Assembly (NCBI GenBank): GCA_001792895.1
Contig: MARA01000023.1
Location: 434,001-498,000, forward strand
Length of the DNA: 64,000 bases
Source: Lentinus brumalis
Taxonomy: Eukaryota; Basidiomycota; Agaricomycetes; Polyporales; Polyporaceae
Direction of reading: 5' to 3'
Shown: positions 57,096-64,000 of the stretch, one piece after another
How the letters are laid out: each line of letters opens with the position of its first letter
How positions within the stretch are numbered: position 1 is the first letter of the stretch
Position numbers and translations under genes: made by a program
Notes under the pieces: generated by a model
What the model saw: only the letters and a program-made list of their open reading frames with translations
Database searches by the model: none
Told to the model about the DNA's origin: nothing

Positions 57096-57793
57096 TCCTT
57101 CATCTGCTCCTCTCTCTTCTCTTACCCGTTGCGTCGTGGACCGTTCTCTGGATTTGTAGATTGTTTGCGTGTAGCTCTGCTAACGCTCGCGTGGAACCAT
57201 TATAGTATTTATACTCTCCGTCCGTTACTCCGAATTATGATGCGTACGACCTGCCGCAGCAATCACAGTACGGCGATTATTCCCCTCTCCTCGTTGTGGA
57301 CGCTGACCGACTGCCGTCAATGCGGTCCGCGGCGACGTACGTCGGTGAGCGCTGATACTTTGCTGTGGAATGTCCGGACTGACCACCGTGACTGCACAGA
57401 TATTCATTGACGGACCCATTCAGCGGCGATTGAACGCGAGAGAGAAACCTCAAAAGAGTCGCTACGCAAGGCCTCGCTCTCTCCGTGTTTATGAGCTGCC
57501 TAAATGGCGGATTGCCCGGCAACGGGTCACTGCCGCAAAGCTCACCTTCTTGGTTTGCGTGCAATTTAAACAGGTGGCTTAATCTAGCTCCACCACGCCA
57601 CGCGCTCCCCGGACCAGTGCAACCTGCACTTCTATGTGCGGCTGCGAAGGTCGCTTCTTGACCGCAGACATGCGCGGAGATCAAAATTTGTGCTTTCATG
57701 ATTAAGTTAGGACACCCGCAGACGGCGTGCCATTGTCCGATATAAGGTCGGATCTCTGAGTCTTCGTGTGCCCTGCCTTGCTCTCATCCCAGG
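57096..57793. other. Intergenic stretch
   Basis: About 700 bases between two same-direction genes. GATATAAGG near 57739, about 50 bases before the next ATG, is a plausible TATA box for the DUF6533 gene. No gene seen. Confidence 0.45.
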
Positions 57794-59542
57794 ATGGCCT
57801 CCCAGTACGACCCCGCTCTAGTTAGCGCCTATAACGACTTGTGAGTGCTTCCCAGACCGTCTATGGCCGATTATTGTCCACTCATTCCGTTTCCAGTCAG
57901 ACTAGTAACTATGTCGCTTTTGCAACCACAGGTAGCGTTGCGGTCCGATCTGTCCAAGCTTGCTCACTCATGAGTCATCATCTGTCATAGCCTGGATATT
58001 CTATGAGTCTTTGATCACTTTCGACTCTGAGACCCGCCTGTTCTGGACGACACTTTCGACTCTGAGACCCGCCTGTTCTGGACGAAGCGACTCACCGGAG
58101 CGTCTGTCATGTTCTTCGTGGCGAGGTACACCACCTTGGCGTATGCATTCGTCAACCTCGTTGGAACCTTGTACACGACTATCTCGGATGAGGTACGTCT
58201 CCTCTCATGGTGAATGCCGTGAAGTGACCTTCGATTCCAGGGGTACGTACCTGCAACTAAACAGGAGTTGGAAGCTAACCAACCCGATCTCCTTGAAGAT
58301 GCAACGAGCTCGCCAAAGCCACATACGCGCTGGGCTGCATCCGCTACATCCCGTTTGCCAGTGAGCACCGTCTCAATGTCATGAGACTCCGTATAGATAC
58401 ATACATGACCCGCTTTCAGCCTTCGCCGGGATGCGTACTCTGGCCTTGACCAGGAGTTGGACACTCGCGACAATAGTCCTTGTATTTTCCCTGGCACCGG
58501 CAGCCGTGAACTTCGTGAGTACTGTTGTTGACTGATATGCATGCTGACCGTGCTCAGACCATCATGCTGGACGTAGACACAACTGGGACTGGGAGTCACG
58601 GGGATGGTGGTACCGATCTTTGGATGCTCAGTGCTCTTCACCATCACGCTAAGCGGAGCAGTAATGTGCGTCTCTCGTTTAGCTCTATCTCTCGCCACTA
58701 AGCGACTCACCACTCGAACAGATGTATGACAATGTGACTTCATGACTTTTCCCCACTCAGAGATACTCCACAGGTACGGCCGTGTCCAGAACGGGAGCAA
58801 TCATAGGCGATTTCCTGCTTGTCGCGATAACGTGGCGCCGACTAGCATAAGGGCCTATCCGCAATGAACTGGCCAAACATCGTGGTTCACTCGTGGCAGT
58901 CGTGATATGGAACGGTCAGTGCGCTCGGCTGTTCACATCTACCTCATTCTCACATGTCGTCCAACAGGAATCCTATACTTCAGGTAGGGTGTGAACCGTG
59001 TTCCTCTTCCCTGTACAAAGTTGATGGCGGTTCGGCAGTGTGCTGTTCGTACTGAACGTTTTGCACCTCGGTATCACCCTCTCATCGGTACGCCTGCCTC
59101 AGTTCCAGTTCCGCACCTGTAGCTTCACCCTGCTAACTCTCACGAACCAGCTCATCGGGAATCCGGCCGGGGGCATCAGTTTTGTCACGAACTTCACGGA
59201 TCCGTAAGCAAACTTCCGGCAGATTTCACGGCGGAACTAATGGCCATTGTCCTCAACCTTAGATTCACTTCCATCCTCATCTGTCGTTTCCTGATCGACC
59301 TCCAGCAAGCCAGCATCCAAGATATGCATCTTGGCTCCCGAGGTCCCCTCGGCTCGCAGACCACCGCGACGAACATGACATCGCTGGACTTTACGCGAGC
59401 GATGGGCGCGATGGGGTCGGTGGTCTTGCCCGATGAAGTTGCAGACGAAATAGATGATGTCAATACGTCACTCGCGGAGACCAAGTGTGATACAATCGCA
59501 GAGGAACATGAGCTGACGAACAGGGCTGGGACCCCTGAGTAA
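57794..59542 (+). pseudogene. DUF6533-type multi-pass membrane protein, disrupted
   Basis: DUF6533 proteins are basidiomycete membrane proteins with about seven helices and unknown function. Exons in phase give MASQYDPALVSAYNDF, QTSNYVAFATT and WIFYESLITFDSETRLFWT, the DUF6533 opening. Then a perfect 35-bp tandem duplication (58016-58050, 58051-58085) shifts the frame before RLTGASVMFFVARYTTLAY. Later exons keep family features: CNELAKATYALGCIRYIPF, AGMRTLALTRSW, MVVPIFGCSVLFTITLSGA and LLVAITWRRLA, the last followed by a stop TAA at 58848-58850. Further exons (VLFVLNVLHLGITLSS, LICRFLIDLQQAS) lead to the end at 59542. The lesions indicate a recently dead gene; a sequencing error would have to explain both. 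Confidence 0.75.
58016..58085 (+). repeat. Perfect 35-bp tandem duplication
   Basis: Two identical adjacent units starting CACTTTCGACTCTGAGACCC and ending TTCTGGACGA, inside an exon of the DUF6533 gene. 35 is not a multiple of three, so the reading frame is lost. Confidence 0.97.
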
Positions 59543-60060
59543 CGGGGACTGCATTTCGGAGGAGCCGGTGGTGACCTATAGCTAGTGCTCGCTAGCAAAG
59601 TGTTCTGATGTACTTCTGGTCAGTTCACTGATGTTTCTGGAGCCGCAGCAGTGGGGCTGACAAACTTGCGACCCAGTTAACTATGTCTTGCATTTGCTTG
59701 CGAACCCTTCATACAGTAGATGTCGTCCATGATACTCAATTTCTCCAGGGCGCTGCAACGACTCTGTCAAGGCCACATCAATCAGCTGTTCGCAGTTGAA
59801 CTGAGCATGAGCGACCCAAATGTATGCTTCTATGGTCATCAATCTGCGATTGAGTTTCACGCTAGTTACACAGTCGACGATGCCCTTGGCACGCGTATAA
59901 GATCAGCGGCCTTCGTCCACAGCAAAGCTCTCCTCATCTGCTGTGCAGGGCTATGTAGTCTTCTTAATCTTGTCGTCGATCGACCTCGTGTCCTCTTGCT
60001 CGTAGTCAACCGCTATCAAGACGCGCCGGCTCAGTGTCTCAATTGCTCTCGCTGCTGCCG
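59543..60060. other. Intergenic or 5' region
   Basis: CGTATAAGATC near 59894 resembles a TATA box on the plus strand. A frame from 59720 is open but shows no family character. The first exon of the following gene is probably within this stretch. Confidence 0.35.
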
Positions 60061-60988
60061 CCGTGAGTTCTCGAAGCGCATCTCGGTTCGTCTACGAGTG
60101 GACAACGATGGCCTCACACTAGTTCGACAATCTTTCTATCCACCAGCAGGATCCCAATGTGGTGGAGGCCACTCAGAATTCGTTCGCGAGTTTCGACTGG
60201 GACGGACTCGGCTCCACCTCATGCCCCGGCGACGCATGCCACTGGTTCCCGGCGAACGTCACGCGACGGTACACCCCTCCCTCCCTGGCAATGGCCGAGG
60301 GTCTCGTCGGGGGCCTGCTCATACACGCGGTGGACTTCAAGACGTCCCCCAAGGGCTCGTTCAGCCTAGTCGACTCGGCTGGGTCGTTCGACCTGGGGTC
60401 GTTCGACGTGTTTGACATCATTGATTTGCCGGTGAGTATCCTTGACTACCGAACCTCATGGCCTCTACAGGACTCGGTGACAGCCGGAGCGAAGGAGGAC
60501 ATGCGGGTGCGGGTGCACCAAGGTGCACCACGACTGTAACCTGGCTGGCAACGGTGACGACGTCAAGTTCACCATACTTACCATTCTACCGCAACAAGGA
60601 CAGCGCGGGGTACTCGGTCATCGCGGGAAAGCCTGGGAGTCTCAGCTCGTGTACCATCTCGACCACTCAGAAAATATTCTCGTTTCGCAAGGAGCTCGAA
60701 ATCCCATGTATTATAAGTGAGTTCTTCTTGTCATGTTGGAAACCTTTGCGTATTCGAACTCCTCCGCCTATAGTCGCCAATCTGAATGTTTGTGTGCAAT
60801 ATGTACATTGTAGCCCACGACCGTCAAGCAGGAAAACACGAGTTAGTGACATCAGGCAAGTTGATGACGACACTGACACGGCTGCATGTCCTGCGTGGCA
60901 TCAAGGCATGCGGCTGAACTCGTGTTTTAGCCGTCAGTGGTCACTGTTCTCTCAAGGTTTTCTCCAAGCAGTCGACATGCATGTGTAG
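60061..60988 (+). CDS. Unrecognised gene, probably secreted, exon structure unresolved
   Basis: An exon from about 60148 encodes DPNVVEATQNSFASFDWDGL, CPGDACHWFPANVTRRYTPP and HAVDFKTSPKGSFSLVD, ending DIIDLP before a 40-nt intron (GTGAGT...CAG). The next exon encodes DSVTAGAKEDMRVRVH. Just before the first exon, across an intron, the frame SVSIALAAAA resembles the end of a signal peptide, but no ATG could be tied to it. After MRVRVH a 10-bp duplication puts a stop in frame; skipping it would give HDCNLAGNGDDVKF. A further exon ends at a GTGAGT near 60717. Cys, Asn and Gly content suggests an extracellular protein. No family recognised. The 3' limit is uncertain. Confidence 0.4.
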
Positions 60989-61542
60989 CCAGCATGCGGG
61001 CCCCAGTCTTGAACAGCCCATCCGTACGGCGGTGCAGCGCAGTCGAGTCACACACTGTCCCCGCCTGAACGACCAGCCTGTACCCCCGGCCGAGACAACC
61101 ATAAACGCCTTTGGCGACCGTGCTTTGGATCTTACGACCCAAAGCGTCTAGACTGTACAGGCCTCCATCTCAAGATTCTGCAGATCCTTCGGGCGGGACC
61201 GGCACACCCGATCAACCAGATATTAGCCAACGCACGCGGTTCTGACGGTGTGTACGGGTCACAGGCACGGTGTTCGTACTGCGGGCATCGCGCTCGGCGC
61301 TGCGGCTGACAAGAGGTGTGAGGAGCGAGGACCAGAATAAATTACTCCAAGCACATGGTATGTAACTAGAGTGAGCATAATCATACACGTACGACCTAAC
61401 AATACAGCTGAGACGGATGTTGGATGCAGATGAACAGGACAATGATGATGCGAAATAAACTCGGTGACCCCGAAGACACGCCTCCGGATGGTGGATAGCA
61501 TGAGCAGCCCATCTCGAAGCCGGACCCGGCGCCCATGCAGCG
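60989..61542. other. Intergenic stretch
   Basis: No supported gene. Short minus-strand frames are present without domain features. Confidence 0.4.
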
Positions 61543-62090
61543 CTACGACCGCAACTGCGCAGACGACATCGACGCCGACATCGAATGGCGCGGCCGGTGG
61601 AGATACCTCTGCGCACGCAGTGGGACCGGTCTGCGCGCCTGCATGGAGAGTTTCTGCATGCGCGTCATGACGTCGCGCGCGAGGAACACCGTTCCCTTCT
61701 CCTCCTCGTAAAGTGTGCAGTGCTCCTCGATCGGCTCGAGGATGTGCATGTCCGCCGGGTGGACCGTGGCGTGGTGGGAGTACCGGAACTGGGTGATGAA
61801 CTCGTGCCGGAAGACGTGCACGTCGGCGACCATGAGCGCGGAGGACATGCCTCCTTGCGCAGGTGAATCGGGCACTGAAGATGCGGACGCCACGGTCAGT
61901 TCACCGTGCGCCTTGAAGTGCTCGCGCTCGGCTCACCTTGCACTAAGCATACGTCACCCTTGATTTGCGCGAGAGCAAAGGTGGATTTTCGGTGGGTGAT
62001 TGGGGAGGACATGCCCTGCGGCGACTGTGGCGGGAGGGGGGCGGGCATGGTGCACAAAGACGAGGACGAGCAGGACGCTACGGCGGCCAT
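61543..62090 (-). CDS. Small unrecognised protein, two exons
   Basis: Exon 1 from MAAVASCSSSSLCTMPAPLP ends KSTFALAQIKGDVCLVQ; a 62-nt intron (GTGAGC...CTTCAG) leads to VPDSPAQGG and ALMVADVHVFRHEFITQF. The total is 486 coding nt, 161 residues. The middle section (HATVHPADMHILEPIEEHC, EEEKGTVFLARDVMTRMQKL) is rich in His and acidic residues and looks like a folded domain; the tail is basic (RAQRYLHRPRHSMSAS). In-frame ATGs further in exon 1 (MPAPL, MSSPITHRK) are alternative starts. A TATACTATCC sequence lies about 60 bases upstream. No family recognised. Confidence 0.5.
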
Positions 62091-63629
62091 TATAGGGTGG
62101 CTGTGGCGTGGATGTGGCCCGTGCTACAGACGTGGCCTTGGCGAGGATAGTATAGGAGATTCTTTGGCACAACACAAATGCAGAGGGGCGATCGACGGGG
62201 AGACGGGAGGGAGGGCGCTGGCGGACCCGGCGGGCTTTATAGAATCCTCTGGAGGCGACACACGCTTTGGCCACGCGGGAAGGCGAAGCTTCTGGCATCC
62301 GTCGAAGCGTCTTTCACCATGTTCCTCGCCCCGGAACACCCCATCGCATCCGTGCATATCTGTTTCACGCCGCTCGCGAAACCCGGATCGGACTCGCTCG
62401 CCGCTGCTTTTCATCTCGAGTCTGACTTCGATCAGGAGCTGTGCCGCGCCAGGCGCCCCGCACTAGCAGCTGGCGCCGGGCTATCTGCACATCGTACCTG
62501 CATAACATCCACAGATCGCGGCGAAGGACGCAATCATGAGCCCAAGACCGCCTCGCTTCGAGCCTCCCGTTGCCCCGAAACGGTCGACTGCGGCTCGAGA
62601 GCCCAGCGAGCAGAGACCCATGACCGTCGGCGGAGGAGCCCACGGGCGGTCAAGCGGGCACCCAGCGGAGTTTACAGAAACTCAGAGTCTCGCGAGAATA
62701 CATACGAACATATTGCGAGCGGTAGAGCGCGGAAACAGACGTACGCATTCGTTCCTCAAGTTTCTTCCATTCCACAGGCAGCCTGCAGGGTCGAGCGACT
62801 TGCGAACCGCCGGCCTGTCCAACCTTCGCCGACGACCGTGCACGGTGCAGAGCCGTGCAGATCCTGGCGCCGGCGTTGCTCTGGTTGCGGCCCGCACAAC
62901 GTTGCGGTCGCTGTGAACCCATGCGCATCAATGTATGTTGCACCTGGACGCTAGCAGCCCTAAGCAGCCTGGCCAAAGCTTATATTTACTTACGGGTCGA
63001 GTCCTCCTTCGGCCGATGACCTGGACCGGCGGCGAATCTGGAGACCAACCCTCATATGCATCCGAGGTCTTCTCCCGGAGTCAAATGACCAGCGTTCACG
63101 TTCAAACCGCTGACCAGTTGTCGTATTCCACGAGCCGTACCGGTCGGGACTCGGACGAGATGCTTGATTGCAGCATCGATAGGAGACGCCATCGACGCAT
63201 TTGCTGCCCGCGTATGCGTGGCGCCGTGGCCACATTGCGTGCTATTTGTGACTCTGTCCATCCGCAATGACAAAGGGCACGCTGAAGAAGACTTGCCAAC
63301 GACCGGTGACCTGTCTCGGGCTGCTGGGGCATCCGTTTCGGCCGATCGCGCAGCCGAGTGCGCTTCCTGACACTGACACTTCTCGCCGGTAGAGTTATGC
63401 TCGTGTGCACATGCTGCGCACGAGGACCGGGAATACCTCCGCTTTGATTGAGAGTCGCTACAGACACCGCGGGTCAGCCAGGCAGTTCGGTTCCTCTGAA
63501 CCCTAACAAGCAAACAAGGAGCCTGTGATGTCCACCCCCGTGTCCGCGGAACGAGGATACGAGATGGCTGCGCTCGCAAGAAGATACCACGCCCGCGCCA
63601 CCGTGGCCTGTGTGGGTGTACCCCACGCC
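62091..63629. other. Stretch with weak frames only
   Basis: A plus frame at 62536-62916 (MSPRPPRFEPPVAPKR..., later RIHTNILRAVERGN) has some protein character but no exon partners or family, so it is not called. No RNA or repeat recognised. Confidence 0.35.
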
Positions 63630-63991
63630 CACATACCGCGGCGTTTCACTTCGTGGATGACGAACGAACCGGAGTGCGTCCCTGATGATGCATCATCCTG
63701 CGAACACAGTTCGCCTCCGCAGTAGACCCGTATATCAAGGACCGAGGTAAAGCGGTACGTACCGGTCGGGAACTTCTTGCAAACCCAAACTTTCCTGAGC
63801 TACTGGGCGCGATGAAGCGGCGCGTGTCGACGATCCGCGCCAAGCATTCCCGGGACTCGCAGCGACCTTCTCACCACCCGCAACTCCTAGGAAACGATTA
63901 CCAGGTCGATGGGAGAAGCGTCCGAGGCGTGGATGAGAGGGAACAGCCGCAGTATTTGACGCCTGCGATGTCGATGGTTCGATATACTTAG
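63630..63991 (+). CDS. 3' exons of an unrecognised gene
   Basis: A frame ending AAFHFVDDERTG joins in phase, across a 36-nt GTGCGT...CACAG intron, to FASAVDPYIKDRGKAVRTG, then ELLANPNFPELLGAMKRRVS and QLLGNDYQVDGRSVRG, ending AMSMVRYT at a TAG at 63989-63991. The composition is charged, with likely helices. The 5' part could not be placed; an ATG at 63525 lies in another frame. No family recognised. Confidence 0.35.
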
Positions 63992-64000
63992 GCTGTGTCG

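Noticed and set aside
62536..62916. 126-residue frame MSPRPPRFEPPVAPKR
   Set aside because: No family, no exon partners, and competing frames on both strands.
1..64000. CRISPR array or prokaryotic phage/plasmid system
   Set aside because: The window is eukaryotic with spliced genes, and none of the repeats has the regular repeat-spacer form.

Overview
The window looks like nuclear DNA of a filamentous basidiomycete, most likely an Agaricomycete. Genes are split by many introns of about 45-70 nt with GTNNGT donors and CTNAC-type branch sites, the DNA is GC-rich, and several families are typical of that group: a DUF6533 membrane protein, F-box proteins and an atypical Ga subunit. Species cannot be told from the sequence. 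Exon borders given here were read by eye from splice signals and reading-phase agreement.

Left part (1-21 kb), ordinary chromosomal genes: a Derlin cut by the window start (+), orotate phosphoribosyltransferase URA5 (-), a TOK-type two-pore potassium channel (+), an F-box protein (-), a glyoxylate/hydroxypyruvate reductase-type dehydrogenase (+), HMG-CoA reductase with sterol-sensing region (-), and a second F-box-like protein (-). Gene-poor stretches (6.7-7.6, 16-19.3 and 21.7-24.1 kb) hold short tandem repeats, a diverged ~0.47-kb direct duplication and an F-box relic.

Middle part (24.1-49.3 kb), the striking region: a head-to-tail segmental duplication with a unit of about 10.7 kb. Each unit starts with a minus-strand gene for an atypical heterotrimeric G-protein alpha subunit. 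Only the leftmost gene is complete. The other two are cut at the same place, before the NKxD guanine-binding motif, and run into a new C-terminal tail encoded by the neighbouring unit. Units 1 and 2 share a core of about 7.1 kb in which I saw no difference, although the flanks differ by many substitutions and indels. Unit 3 is only the Ga part, and its intron carries a 1.1-kb insertion with inverted and tandem repeats. The core has no protein family I recognise; I offer one low-confidence spliced gene model (-) and one basic low-complexity frame (+).

Right part (49.9-64 kb): an intron-containing tRNA gene with anticodon UCG, aspartate kinase (-), a ChAPs/exomer protein (+), a DUF6533 gene broken by a 35-bp duplication and a stop codon (+), an unrecognised gene with an extracellular-type sequence (+), a small unrecognised gene (-) and the 3' part of another unrecognised gene at the edge (+).

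The genes do not form one pathway. Metabolic housekeeping genes (URA5, HMG-CoA reductase, aspartate kinase, 2-hydroxyacid dehydrogenase) and traffic or membrane genes (Derlin, exomer, K+ channel) flank a young, rearranging block of signalling-gene copies.
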